Shown here: positions 47,219 through 56,084 of the stretch, piece after piece
Position numbering within the stretch: the stretch's first letter is position 1
Layout: the number at the start of each line of letters is the position of its first letter
Assembly (NCBI RefSeq): GCF_001050115.1
Contig: NZ_CP012024.1
Coordinates: 352,001 to 416,000, forward strand
DNA length: 64,000 bases
Direction: 5' to 3'
From: Bacillus smithii
GTDB lineage: Bacteria; Bacillota; Bacilli; Bacillales; DSM-4216
Notes under the pieces: generated by a model
Seen by the model: the letters and a program-made list of their open reading frames with translations, nothing else
Told to the model about the DNA's origin: nothing
Databases searched by the model: none
Translations under genes and position numbers: made by a program

Positions 47219-47554
47219 CTATTTTTCTTTCCATTTGAGCCAGTCATAGGATTCCAAGATGGACAGGAACGTGACTAAGCGTTCCAAAACGGGGGAGGCT
47301 TTGTCCCCCAGCTTTGTTTCTACGACATTCGCAAGCTCTAAAACTGTGCTTTTCCCGTCTATATGTCGGATGACAAAGAACCCTAAGTCATCCAATTGGA
47401 TTTTTCTTTCTGACGGCTGCTTTAAAAATCGGACGGAAAATCGTTCGATCAGATTAGTACGTGGAACGATTAAACTCTGATTTTCATGGTCGATCTTTAG
47501 ATTGTCTTTCAGTACCGGCACCATTTCCAAGAGATTTTTCTTCCGCCGGATCAT
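47219..47554 (-). CDS. PqqD-like peptide-recognition protein
   Basis: A 111-aa protein with the PqqD / RiPP-recognition-element fold. The diagnostic DDLGFFVIRHIDGKSTVLELANVV segment (about residues 55-78) carries the hydrophobic-D-G-x-x-T/S-V pattern. It starts at ATG 47554, which overlaps the stop of the OPT transporter gene by 4 bp (ATGA), so it is translationally coupled to that gene. No radical-SAM or peptide-modifying gene is nearby. A role as an accessory subunit or substrate sensor of the transporter is inference. Confidence 0.75.
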   Translation of the reverse strand: MIRRKKNLLEMVPVLKDNLKIDHENQSLIVPRTNLIERFSVRFLKQPSERKIQLDDLGFFVIRHIDGKSTVLELANVVETKLGDKASPVLERLVTFLSILESYDWLKWKEK

Positions 47555-49443
47555 TTTTTAGCCAGCCCTTTTTTGCTGGTAGAAGCCATGTATAACATCA
47601 CGCATATGATGATAAATAAAAGAAGAGGCAGCCATTGGTTTTCGGTTGCTACATTTTCAGGAACCGGCACCTTCAGCCAAATTAAAATTGCGATGATCAC
47701 GCCGACGAGAGATTCTCCCGCAATCAGACCGGATGCAAAAAGAACTCCTTTTTCGCTGCGTTTTTCTTTTTCTTCTTTCGATTTTGAAAGTACTTCTACA
47801 AGCCAGCGGACGATTCCTCCTGCCATAATCGGAACGCTTGTGTGAACCGGCAAATAAATACCAACGGCGACGACAAGGGAATTCAATCCTAAAAATTCAA
47901 TCACGATTGAAATGGAAGCACCGATTAATATCAGTTCCCAAGGCAAGTTTCCACCCATAATTCCTTCTACTAATATTTTCATCAACATAGCTTTTGGAGC
48001 AGGCAGAGCAGCTGACCCCATCGTATAGGCTTTATGCAGCATCACAAGGATGAAGCCCATTACAAGACCGGAAGCCAAGACACCGATCATCATGGCAACT
48101 TGTTGTTTCCACGGTGTTCCTCCGACAAGATAACCGGTTTTTAAATCTTGGGAAATATCACCTGCTACGGCCAGTGCCGTACAAACAATGGCAGCGACAG
48201 TAAGGGCTGCAACCATTCCTTCTTTTCCGTGATAACCTGTCAGTTTAAAAATAAGCGTGACGATGAGCAGTGTGGCGATCGTCATCCCAGAAACCGGAGA
48301 AGAAGAACTTCCAACGATTCCGACTATTCTGGAAGCGACAGTTACAAATAAGAAGCCAAAAACGGCGATAGCCAGCGCTCCGAGAATTCCTACCTTTACA
48401 AACGGGTCAAGAGCAATGATAACGATGAGAACCAGTGCACCTAAAATTACGTATTTCATCGGCATGTCCCGATCGGTTCTGTCTAAGGACGCTTGGCTAT
48501 TCGATCCATTGGAAAGATTTTTAAATGTGGCAGCCGCGGTTTGATATAATGTCGGGATTGATTTGGCCAATGTAATAATCCCGCCGGCTGCAACCGCACC
48601 TGCACCAATATAGCGGATGTAGTTGTCCCAAATTCCCCACGCATCCAAATGTTTAATCGGTTCTGTCGATGGGAAAATGGCATGGGTGCTATCTGCACCG
48701 AAAAATCCGATGAGAGGAATGATGACAATCCAAGCAAGCAATCCTCCCGCCAACATTTGACCGGATATACGAGGACCAATAATATAGCCAACACCGAGCA
48801 GAGCTGGATAAACATCCGCTCCCACTACCGCATTTTTAAATTTATATATGCCGGTTTCAATTTCTGTTTTAAACAGCTTAAAGCCGTCTCCCAAAGCTTT
48901 CATCAAACCGCCGATCAAAAGACCGGACGCAACCATGATGGCATTCGATCCGCCTTTTTCACCTGTGATTAACACTTCGGCACAGGCTGTTCCTTCAGGA
49001 TAAGGCAATGTTTCGTGTTCTTTGACAATTAACATACGGCGCAGTGGAACCATCATAAAAACGCCTAAAAAGCCCCCTGTCAGAACAATGAAAATCAGCA
49101 TGGACTGACTGATGGGGATATCCCATAAAAAGAGTGCCGGAATGGTGAAAACGGCGCCCGCCCCAAGCGCTTCACCGGCAGTTGTCATGGTTTGCACGAT
49201 ATTATTCTCTAAAATAGAATCTTTTCTGAAAATTCCGCGCAAAATTCCCATGGAAATGACAGCTGCAGGGATGGAAGCTGATACTGTCAAACCAACTTTT
49301 AAACCTAGATAAGCGTTCGCGGCTCCGAATAAAATGGATAAAACAATTCCTAATATAATCGCTGTGACAGTAAGCTCAGGCAGCGACTTTGACGCCGGAA
49401 CGTAGGGGACGAATTTTTTTCCGTTTTTTTCAGACATAGACAA
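47551..49443 (-). CDS. OPT-family oligopeptide (or metal-chelate) transporter
   Basis: A 630-aa membrane protein with about fifteen hydrophobic segments, of the prokaryotic OPT family. Conserved blocks: LTVTAIILGIVLSILFGAANAYLGLKVG near 24-51, NIVQTMTTAGEALGAGAVFTIPAL near 82-105, LPYPEGTACAEVL near 148-160 and GVGYIIGPRISGQMLAGG near 222-239. The start ATG 49443 is in an ATG-TCT-ATG pair with a GGGGGT-type site. It is the first gene of a two-gene unit with the PqqD-like protein. OPT substrates range from tetra- and pentapeptides to siderophore chelates. Confidence 0.88.
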   Translation of the reverse strand: MSMSEKNGKKFVPYVPASKSLPELTVTAIILGIVLSILFGAANAYLGLKVGLTVSASIPAAVISMGILRGIFRKDSILENNIVQTMTTAGEALGAGAVFTIPALFLWDIPISQSMLIFIVLTGGFLGVFMMVPLRRMLIVKEHETLPYPEGTACAEVLITGEKGGSNAIMVASGLLIGGLMKALGDGFKLFKTEIETGIYKFKNAVVGADVYPALLGVGYIIGPRISGQMLAGGLLAWIVIIPLIGFFGADSTHAIFPSTEPIKHLDAWGIWDNYIRYIGAGAVAAGGIITLAKSIPTLYQTAAATFKNLSNGSNSQASLDRTDRDMPMKYVILGALVLIVIIALDPFVKVGILGALAIAVFGFLFVTVASRIVGIVGSSSSPVSGMTIATLLIVTLIFKLTGYHGKEGMVAALTVAAIVCTALAVAGDISQDLKTGYLVGGTPWKQQVAMMIGVLASGLVMGFILVMLHKAYTMGSAALPAPKAMLMKILVEGIMGGNLPWELILIGASISIVIEFLGLNSLVVAVGIYLPVHTSVPIMAGGIVRWLVEVLSKSKEEKEKRSEKGVLFASGLIAGESLVGVIIAILIWLKVPVPENVATENQWLPLLLFIIICVMLYMASTSKKGLAKK

Positions 49444-49582
49444 ACCCCCTGAATATTAAATTTTGTTAAAAAATTAAAACGGATTTTAACCTAAAACGGA
49501 TATAATTATACTCTTTTTTCTTCTTTCAATCAAGACAAGCGTCTCGACATGATCATTTCCATTCATAACAGGAAAGTCGGCC

Positions 49583-49637
49583 GTCAACATGTTATATAGA
49601 AAAATAGATTTCTTTCATTCTATATAACATGTTTTGA
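49583..49637 (-). terminator. Terminator after the YknX-like gene
   Basis: ACATGTTATATAGAA near 49587-49601 pairs with TTCTATATAACATGT near 49618-49632, with GTCAA/TTGAC outside it. Confidence 0.7.
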
Positions 49638-49661
49638 CTTGGCCAACCATTCATCATTATT

Positions 49662-50867
49662 TTAGGAAAGTACACCTAACATAAAATACAGGAGCATATC
49701 TTTTTTGCGTACGTTCTGAATCGCTTTTTTATCTGTATCAGAGAATTTAAACGGTGTAATAAAAGGAGAGTTGACTTTCTGAATATCCTGTGGATGTGGA
49801 AGGACCGCTTCTCCTTGTTTTACACCTCGAATGATTTCTTGTTTTTGTCCGACATGAATTCCCTTCGTTATTTCACGTTTTTCTACGATTCCTTCTCGGT
49901 TGAGAACAAGTACGTAGTTTTTCTTATGATCTTGAAAAACGCTGGATGATGGCACCATTAACGTACTTAAAGATTCTTTCGTTATGATGGTAATGTTTGC
50001 TTTTGAACCGGGTAGAAGAGGTTCGTTTGAATCTTTTACATTGAACAATTGGGCTTTAAAAGGATAATAGCTATTTTTATGTACAGAAGGTTCATTTTCC
50101 GGATAAGAGTCTACTTTTATGATTTTTCCTGTATATTGTTTTTTCTTTGTATCAACAGAAACTTTGACTTTTAATCCTTCTGTTACCTTTTTGCGCTGCT
50201 TTTCGTTCAATACCCCTTGAACGGCTGGTTTCAAGGAGCGGATCGTTACGATTGGGTTGTTTAATCGATCGTCGATTTTTTCTACATAGCCTGCATAAGG
50301 ACTTTTTACAGTAAGTTGTTGTTTTCTTTGATCAAGTTCGCGGAGAAGAGTATCATACTTTTTCACTTCTTCTTGTAATTTGCCGATTTCCGCTTGCTGT
50401 TCTAATATTTGACTTTTAACTGTTACCTCAGCAGCGCTTGGCGTTTGATCAGAGCTTTTTAGAGAAGATTGTATGTTTTGTAACTTTTGCACTTCCTCCG
50501 TGACCAGATCTATTTCTCTTTGTGCCTGCTCTTTTTCTGCCAGCCATTTTGCTCGTTCTTCTTCTATTTCAGCCGGCGAATATTGAAAGAGTTCCGTCCC
50601 GGGAGAAACTTTATCCCCTTTTTCTACTAAAAACTTGCTGAATTGCCCCATGGAAGGATCGAAATAGACCGGATATTCCTCTTGTGATGTAATAACGCCC
50701 GATGTATGGAATGTTTCAGCCAGATTGCCGATTTTGACCCGCGCCCATTTGTCTATCCACTGCGTTTTCTCGATTTTGCTATCTTTTTTAAAAATCAAGT
50801 AAAGATTGCCTGCTATTAAACAAGCACACAAAACGGCGATGATCATATTTCTCGTTGTTTTTCGCAC
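49662..50867 (-). CDS. Membrane fusion protein, YknX/HlyD-like
   Basis: A 401-aa adaptor with one N-terminal membrane anchor (residues 8-27). A lipoyl half-domain follows (FHTSGVITSQEEYPVYFDPSMGQFSKFLVEKGDKVSPGTELFQY), then a coiled-coil hairpin (about 95-185, AEIEEERAKWLAEKEQAQREID...), the second lipoyl half (LTVKSPYAGYVEKIDD) and a beta-barrel. It lacks the ABC partners (YknY/YknZ) that normally follow in the yknWXYZ operon. It is downstream of a YknW-like gene with a 17-bp gap. Start ATG 50867 behind AGGAGGGCAG. Confidence 0.8.
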   Translation of the reverse strand: MRKTTRNMIIAVLCACLIAGNLYLIFKKDSKIEKTQWIDKWARVKIGNLAETFHTSGVITSQEEYPVYFDPSMGQFSKFLVEKGDKVSPGTELFQYSPAEIEEERAKWLAEKEQAQREIDLVTEEVQKLQNIQSSLKSSDQTPSAAEVTVKSQILEQQAEIGKLQEEVKKYDTLLRELDQRKQQLTVKSPYAGYVEKIDDRLNNPIVTIRSLKPAVQGVLNEKQRKKVTEGLKVKVSVDTKKKQYTGKIIKVDSYPENEPSVHKNSYYPFKAQLFNVKDSNEPLLPGSKANITIITKESLSTLMVPSSSVFQDHKKNYVLVLNREGIVEKREITKGIHVGQKQEIIRGVKQGEAVLPHPQDIQKVNSPFITPFKFSDTDKKAIQNVRKKDMLLYFMLGVLS

Positions 50868-50884
50868 GATTCTGCCCTCCTATC

Positions 50885-51544
50885 TTAAATAAGTTTTTCG
50901 ATATGTATGGAAGTGAAGAAAGCGGTAAAGGCCCAAAAGACAATAGATAATCCTGCGATCACAGCCGCAATATAAAGCGGTTTATGATCCGTCATTCTTT
51001 TTAAGAATCGATATTGCAGGACTAATGTCCAAATTTGGAAAAGAGAGATGCTTCCAAAAAAGCGAATAAGGATCGAATGATCGGTCAAATAGCGAATCGC
51101 CGTTCCTAATGCGAAAGGAGAATAGTACCATTTCAATCCGTATAGAAACTCAAATGGCAAAAGAATAACCCTTTCTCCTATCAGAATGGTTAGAACAAAA
51201 AGCTGCAAGACAAGTGCTTTGCGGAAGTCTACTTCCATTAAGCCCCAAAATAACAATGACGGAACGACTAACACTAACAAAACAAAGAGGATGCCCCAAA
51301 ACACGCTTCCTAAAACAAAAAAGACTTTTCTTGCAGCCAATTCATTTGCGGTCCAATCCGCTAATCGATGCGAAAGGTCTTCACTTCCAATGCCAAGGCA
51401 GCTGCTTACAGCCGATAGAATGACGCTAATCACCAGCAAGATGATGATTCGACTGCTTAACCCTCGGATGGTTTCAGCTTGTTCCAGCTCATAAAGCACA
51501 TTCCGAGTCTTAAAAACTCCCTTCCAAAGCTTTACTTGATACAT
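50885..51544 (-). CDS. Yip1-family membrane protein, YknW-like
   Basis: A 219-aa protein with about five membrane segments in the Yip1-domain layout (residues 30-215). The N-terminal WKGVFKTRNVLYELEQAETIRGLSSRIIILLVISVILSAV matches YknW-like proteins by arrangement. ATG 51544 is preferred over the in-frame ATG at 51562 because GGAGG lies between them. It is the first gene of the yknW-yknX-like pair. In Bacillus subtilis YknWXYZ protects against the SdpC toxin; here only the first two components are present. Confidence 0.65.
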   Translation of the reverse strand: MYQVKLWKGVFKTRNVLYELEQAETIRGLSSRIIILLVISVILSAVSSCLGIGSEDLSHRLADWTANELAARKVFFVLGSVFWGILFVLLVLVVPSLLFWGLMEVDFRKALVLQLFVLTILIGERVILLPFEFLYGLKWYYSPFALGTAIRYLTDHSILIRFFGSISLFQIWTLVLQYRFLKRMTDHKPLYIAAVIAGLSIVFWAFTAFFTSIHIEKLI

Positions 51545-51796
51545 AGTTGCAACATCCTCCATAACAGGTTATAAATAACAGCAATTATTTATTATATAGA
51601 AACGGCAAGACACATACCAGACGAATATACCATAATCTCTGTGTGTGACTGCCTCCTCTTTCTACTATTATAACCAATTATTCTATCATGTTAAGAAAAT
51701 GAAACATTTACGTAATAAAAAGATAATGAACTGTAAAATCACTAGTAGTTTAGTCATGATAGAATGATACTCGTTAATAGAAAAGGAGGTTATGGT

Positions 51797-52360
51797 GTGA
51801 AGAAAGCAATTGCCGCTCTCTTTACTGCAGTAGTATGTTTCAGCTTTGCTCATTCCTCGAATGCGGCAAGCACGACATATACTGTCAAAAAGGGAGATAC
51901 ATTATGGAAGATTGCCAATGCTTATAAAACGACTGTCGATAATATAAAAAAATGGAACCATCTAACATCTAACAACATTACAGTAGGAACGAAATTAATC
52001 ATTCAATCTAGTTCGACCGCAACAGCCAAGAATACGTCTACAACATCCGCCGTAAACTCTACTGCGGGAAAGAAAGTGATCGTCGTTAAGGCCACTGCTT
52101 ATACAGCATCTTGCAAAGGATGTTCCGGCGTTACAGCGTTGGGAATCAACTTGAAAAAAAATCCGAACGCGAAAGTGATTGCAGTGGATCCTAAAGTTAT
52201 TCCGCTCGGTTCAAAAGTATATGTGGAAGGATACGGCCAAGCAATCGCAGCCGATAAAGGATCTGCTATTAAAGGAAATAGGATCGACGTGTTTGTTCCA
52301 TCCCTTCAAAGTGCACGTAATTGGGGAGTAAGGACAACGAAGGTGACGATCTTACAATAA
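51797..52360 (+). CDS. Secreted LysM-3D cell-wall protein (YocH-like), short form
   Basis: A 187-aa protein with a signal peptide (residues 1-24, cleaving after SNA-A). One LysM domain follows (about 28-72, YTVKKGDTLWKIANAYKTTVDNIKKWN), then a serine/threonine linker and a C-terminal 3D domain (about 95-187, ATAYTASCKGCSGVTALGI... ending NWGVRTTKVTIL). The three conserved Asp residues include those in AVDPKVIPLG, AADKGSAIKG and RIDVFVP. It starts at GTG 51797 with AAGGAGG. It is a probable peptidoglycan-binding lytic protein and a paralogue of the gene at 53428. Confidence 0.88.
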   Translation: MKKAIAALFTAVVCFSFAHSSNAASTTYTVKKGDTLWKIANAYKTTVDNIKKWNHLTSNNITVGTKLIIQSSSTATAKNTSTTSAVNSTAGKKVIVVKATAYTASCKGCSGVTALGINLKKNPNAKVIAVDPKVIPLGSKVYVEGYGQAIAADKGSAIKGNRIDVFVPSLQSARNWGVRTTKVTILQ

Positions 52361-52385
52361 ATTTTCTCCGTTTATCTTGATCGTG

Positions 52386-52431
52386 TTAGCTCATTTCGTG
52401 TGAAATCTTGGCTTCTCACGAAATGAGCTAA
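52386..52431. terminator. 15-bp inverted repeat after the LysM-3D gene
   Basis: TTAGCTCATTTCGTG at 52386-52400 pairs perfectly with 52417-52431. The tail has few T residues, so termination strength is uncertain. Confidence 0.6.
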
Positions 52432-52498
52432 ATTGTTGGGCGAACTCCTGCCCACGGGAGTGAACGCAGCAGAGAAAACCTATTAAAAATCGAATTTC

Positions 52499-52533
52499 AA
52501 ACGTCTGGAAGCAACAAAATTCCAGACGTTTTT
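52499..52533 (+). terminator. Terminator 5' of intron copy 4
   Basis: AAACGTCTGGAA at 52499-52510 pairs with TTCCAGACGTTT from 52520, followed by T residues. The intron starts two bases later. Confidence 0.85.
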
Positions 52534-52535
52534 AT

Positions 52536-53175
52536 GTGCGCCCGGCATGTACATGAACTATAGGGTGTAAGTCCCGAACCCCGAAGACAGAAGTAGAGGT
52601 TAGCCAAGAGCAAGGGTGTCCGTGGTGACGCGGAATCTGAAGGAAGCTGGAGGCAAAACACCGGTCCGAGGAACACGAACCTCATATAAGGCTAGGTATG
52701 ATTGAGTGAGTTTGCATAACAAAACAAAGCTCTTTCTGTCGAAGGTCATATCGAGTAAATGAGGCGGATAGATGGTGTGAAAGTGCATGTACTTACCCGG
52801 GGAGGTCTGGCGGATATGTGAAGTACTCTTCATAACCTACTTAGTGATAAGTAGCTGAACCGTCAGAAGTCAGCAGAGGTCATAGTATTAGTTGGTCTAG
52901 AACAACTAAGAAGGACCGAACAATTAAGAGAGAATAGCCCTTGGTATTCAGTGAGTCATGATGAACACAGAAAACGTAGTACCTCACTTGAGGGAGGAAG
53001 CGGTGAATCCCGTGGGAGACCTCTTGGAGGGTGGAGTGACCACTGGCATAAAGAGAACAGCTATTCACGGAAGTTATAAAGACTTGCGTCAATTATCTTA
53101 ATTGAACCGCCGTATACGGAACCGTACGTACGGTGGTGTGAGAGGACGGGAGTTAATCGCTCCCTCCTACTCGAT
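52536..53175 (+). mobile_element. Group II intron, class C type, ORF-less copy 3 (640 nt)
   Basis: Same 640-nt length, termini and ORF stub as the copies at 9063 and 14751. Inserted between the two LysM-3D genes, two bases after a terminator. Confidence 0.88.
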
Positions 53176-53278
53176 TTTTTCATCAAGTAGAAAAGGCATT
53201 TCATCTACTAATCTGTTTGGAATGACCATGTATTACCAATTACTTCTTTTTCCATCTGAGTTATATCAATCCATAATC

Positions 53279-53295
53279 ATTACATGAATGTTACA
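53279..53295 (-). promoter_or_regulatory. WalR-type box
   Basis: On the minus strand TGTAAC-ATTCA-TGTAAT, two WalR hexamers (TGTWAH) spaced by 5 bp. It lies 130 bp upstream of the LysM-3D gene at 53428, a gene type controlled by WalKR in Bacillus. Confidence 0.55.
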
Positions 53296-53427
53296 AAGAA
53301 AGGGGAAAAAGGGGAAGTGAAATGATCGCGTAACATAATGGCAAGGAAACGTAATCGGTTTTTAAAATCACAGTGCTGTTTTTCATGTTAAAATGAACCT
53401 CGTCAGTGAATAAAGGAGGTTAATTAC

Positions 53428-54393
53428 GTGAAAAAATCTGTAATTGCTCTAGCAGCCGCAACGATGTTATCAGGTGCTTTTGTTGCCGATGCATCTGCTG
53501 CTTCGTACAAGGTGGAGCGAGGAGACACATTATGGAAGATTGCACGTGAACATCATACTACTGTAGATAAGTTAAAGGAAATGAATCACCTTTCCTCTGA
53601 TTTAATCTTCCCAAATCAAGTCCTAACTACTTCGGATATACCTGAGTATTATACAGTTCAAAAAGGAGATACATTAAGCAAAATCGCCAAAGCTTACGGT
53701 ATGTCTGTCCAAACTTTAAAATCAATCAATCAATTAAACTCTGATCTTATTTTCCCGGGAGATCGCATTGTACTAAACGGTTCAAAAGCAGTTCAGCAGA
53801 CTGTTGAGAATAAATCGGTACAACAACCTGTTCAAAGTCAGGCTGCACAGCAACCTGTTCAAAATCAACAAGCTAATCAAACCGGTCAAACTGAAACAAA
53901 AGCGACAACAGCAGCTGTTCAACAGCAAAATACAACGGCACAACCAAGCCGGTCTGTACAGCAATCTGAACAGCCGGCACAAAATGCTCAACAACCGGTA
54001 CAAAAATCTCAACAACCGGTACAAAAATCTCAACAACCAGCTCAGCAAGTTCAATCTCAGCCGGCACAGCAGTCTAATACACAACCAGACAATGCTGCTC
54101 AAGGAGAAACCTTTACTATGACGGCCACAGCTTATACAGCTAATTGCGGTGGTTGCTCCGGTGTAACAGCAACGGGAATGAACTTAAAAGCCAATCCGAA
54201 TGCGAAAGTCATTGCGGTTGATCCGAGCGTCATTCCATTAGGAACAAAAGTATATGTTGAAGGATATGGTGATGCGATTGCCGGGGACACTGGTGGAAGC
54301 ATTAACGGAAACAGAATCGACGTTTTCGTTCCAAATGATCAACAAGCTCGTAATTGGGGAGTTAGAACGGTAACAGTAAAAGTACTTAAATAA
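53428..54393 (+). CDS. Secreted LysM-LysM-3D cell-wall protein (YocH-like), long form
   Basis: A 321-aa protein with a signal peptide (residues 1-25, cleaving after ASA). Two LysM domains (about 26-68 and 73-117) are followed by a glutamine-rich linker of about 100 residues with QQPVQ-type repeats, then a 3D domain (about 228-321, ATAYTANCGGCSGVTATGM through NWGVRTVTVKVL). The 3D domain Asp residues are present. GTG 53428 has AAAGGAGGT upstream. The linker carries near-exact 24-bp tandem repeats around 53985-54035. It is a probable WalKR-controlled muralytic or wall-binding protein. Confidence 0.9.
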   Translation: MKKSVIALAAATMLSGAFVADASAASYKVERGDTLWKIAREHHTTVDKLKEMNHLSSDLIFPNQVLTTSDIPEYYTVQKGDTLSKIAKAYGMSVQTLKSINQLNSDLIFPGDRIVLNGSKAVQQTVENKSVQQPVQSQAAQQPVQNQQANQTGQTETKATTAAVQQQNTTAQPSRSVQQSEQPAQNAQQPVQKSQQPVQKSQQPAQQVQSQPAQQSNTQPDNAAQGETFTMTATAYTANCGGCSGVTATGMNLKANPNAKVIAVDPSVIPLGTKVYVEGYGDAIAGDTGGSINGNRIDVFVPNDQQARNWGVRTVTVKVLK

Positions 54394-54806
54394 TAAGGAA
54401 CTTAAATTGGGGGGAGGAACCATGCCCTCCTTCGAAATCATTTGAGATGACACCCTTGATAGATGAATTGATTTTCCTGTTGGCACATGTGTTCTATTGT
54501 AGTAAAAGAGTAGATTTTGAAGCAGAATAAAAAAGACCAGTCACGCTGTTTGTATATGGATAAATGAATGAGAATACTCGTCCTTTTTGGATTCTCAATG
54601 GATAGCCACAAGGTTTAGGTTGGCTTACTATTGAGAGTGGCGAAAGGACGAGTTTTTTTATGGAATCCTTTTGATCGAAACAGAACCTGTAAAAGCAGCC
54701 TTTTAGATGAAAAACGAAACTTCAAATAGGCTGCTTTCAAAATTCCATTGGAAACGTAAAATCGAGCCGGGGGGCTTAATACTTTATTGATTTCACAATT
54801 AATGTT
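54394..54806. other. Intergenic region with two hairpins
   Basis: GGGAGG/CCCTCC at about 54411-54435 is probably the LysM-3D terminator. The long structured hairpin at 54576-54659 is listed separately. No coding sequence seen. Confidence 0.5.
54576..54659 (+). ncRNA. Long structured hairpin ending in a T-run (candidate small RNA or terminator)
   Basis: ACTCGTCCTTT at 54576-54586 pairs with AAAGGACGAGT from 54643, followed by TTTTTT. Inside, TTCTCAAT pairs with ATTGAGA and AGCCA with TGGCT, giving a multi-stem 84-nt fold. No gene ends directly before it. Confidence 0.4.
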
Positions 54807-55961
54807 TTATTCTTTCACGGGATGCATTTCGAATTTTCGGTTCATCATCAGTGCGATAAAGAGAGAAGGTATGACCGCTGCTGCCATTCCGGCAAACGCC
54901 AACCCAGCCGACTTGGAGTAGAGATAGCTTCCCAGAAAAGTGAAGACGCTGATGCTTAGCCCCATAGCTAGAGAGGCATAGATGCCTTGAGCCGCCGGAA
55001 TGAGTCGATTGTCTAATTCCTCATGAAGAAGGCGTATAAATGCGTAATGGGCAAGTGCAAATGTAAGAGAATGCAGAAACTGGGTGAAAATAAACATCCA
55101 TACCGTTGGCACAAGATAGACAAGCCCCCAGCGCACGATCGAAGCCGCCGCGGAAATGGCAAACATGCGAGAAGTGGAGACTTTTTGAAAAAGGCGATCC
55201 GCCGTCATAAAGAACAATGTTTCAGCAAGGACGGCCAAGTTTAAAATCATGCCACTCCAAAAATCTCCGGCATTCAATTTTTGTAAATAAATAAATCCGT
55301 AATTATAGTAAGAGGCGTGGGCTCCTTGAATAAGGATACATACTACCATTGCCGCCATAAACCGTTTGGATCGAAACAGAGGCAGATAGGAAACCGACTG
55401 TTCTTGGTGCTTGGCCATAAGCGATTTCGGCGTTTGGACATGAGCCGCAATGGTCATAAGACAACAACTGGCAAACATGGTCCAAAAAATAGAACTCTCA
55501 CTGTAAAAAGACAAAATTGCTCCGACGGCTACTAGTGCTGTCGCATAGCCGATGGATCCGAAAGATCGGCTGATTCCGTATTGAATTTGATCTGTCTTCA
55601 TCATGATCGATCCTAGGCTTTCGGAAACCGCCAACATCATGGGATAGATAAAACTGAATAAAATCATGGCCGCCAAAATCCATCGAAAAGAGTGGACCGG
55701 CAGAAATAATAAAAGGATTAGTACAGAAAGCAAGGAAATCATTTTCATTTCATGACCGATCGCCATTTTCTTGCTTAAAAATGGGAATACAAAAAATGTA
55801 CTAAATGCGCGGATCAATAATCCGACCGCAATGATCGTACCGGCGGCTTGAATAGAAAGCCCTTTTTCATTAATCAGCCAAGTATTCCAATAAGGAATAA
55901 ATACTCCCCAAGTAAAAAAGAACAAGAAAAAATTAATCGACAACCAAGTTTGTGGTTTCAA
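54807..55961 (-). CDS. MFS transporter, 3-phenylpropionate/nucleoside-permease-like group
   Basis: A 384-aa major facilitator with twelve membrane segments. The N-terminal FFTWGVFIPYWNTWLINEKGLS and RSFGSIGYATALVAVG blocks resemble the HcaT/YwbF-like MFS group (MFS_1-like), not drug exporters. The start ATG 55961 has GGAAGGTTGG upstream. It stands alone on the minus strand. The substrate cannot be inferred from context. Confidence 0.75.
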   Translation of the reverse strand: MKPQTWLSINFFLFFFTWGVFIPYWNTWLINEKGLSIQAAGTIIAVGLLIRAFSTFFVFPFLSKKMAIGHEMKMISLLSVLILLLFLPVHSFRWILAAMILFSFIYPMMLAVSESLGSIMMKTDQIQYGISRSFGSIGYATALVAVGAILSFYSESSIFWTMFASCCLMTIAAHVQTPKSLMAKHQEQSVSYLPLFRSKRFMAAMVVCILIQGAHASYYNYGFIYLQKLNAGDFWSGMILNLAVLAETLFFMTADRLFQKVSTSRMFAISAAASIVRWGLVYLVPTVWMFIFTQFLHSLTFALAHYAFIRLLHEELDNRLIPAAQGIYASLAMGLSISVFTFLGSYLYSKSAGLAFAGMAAAVIPSLFIALMMNRKFEMHPVKE

Positions 55962-56048
55962 AAGAATCCAACCTTCCTAGCATACTCTGAAAAAATTATA
56001 TCGAAAAAGAAAAAGACTGTCATGAAATCGAGAATGTTTCCGAATTGC

Positions 56049-56077
56049 AAAAAAAGACGGACAAACCGTCTTTTTTA
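56049..56077 (-). terminator. Terminator after the XRE regulator
   Basis: AAAAAAGACGG (56050-56060) pairs with CCGTCTTTTTT (56066-56076), loop ACAAA. Confidence 0.85.
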
Positions 56078-56084
56078 AAGGCTC

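Noticed and set aside
52432-52498. Possible riboswitch fragment (GGGCGAACTCC...GGGAGTGAACGCAGCAG) before intron copy 4
   Set aside because: A few bases recall the c-di-AMP (ydaO) riboswitch found near wall genes, but the required helices and the second conserved core could not be found.
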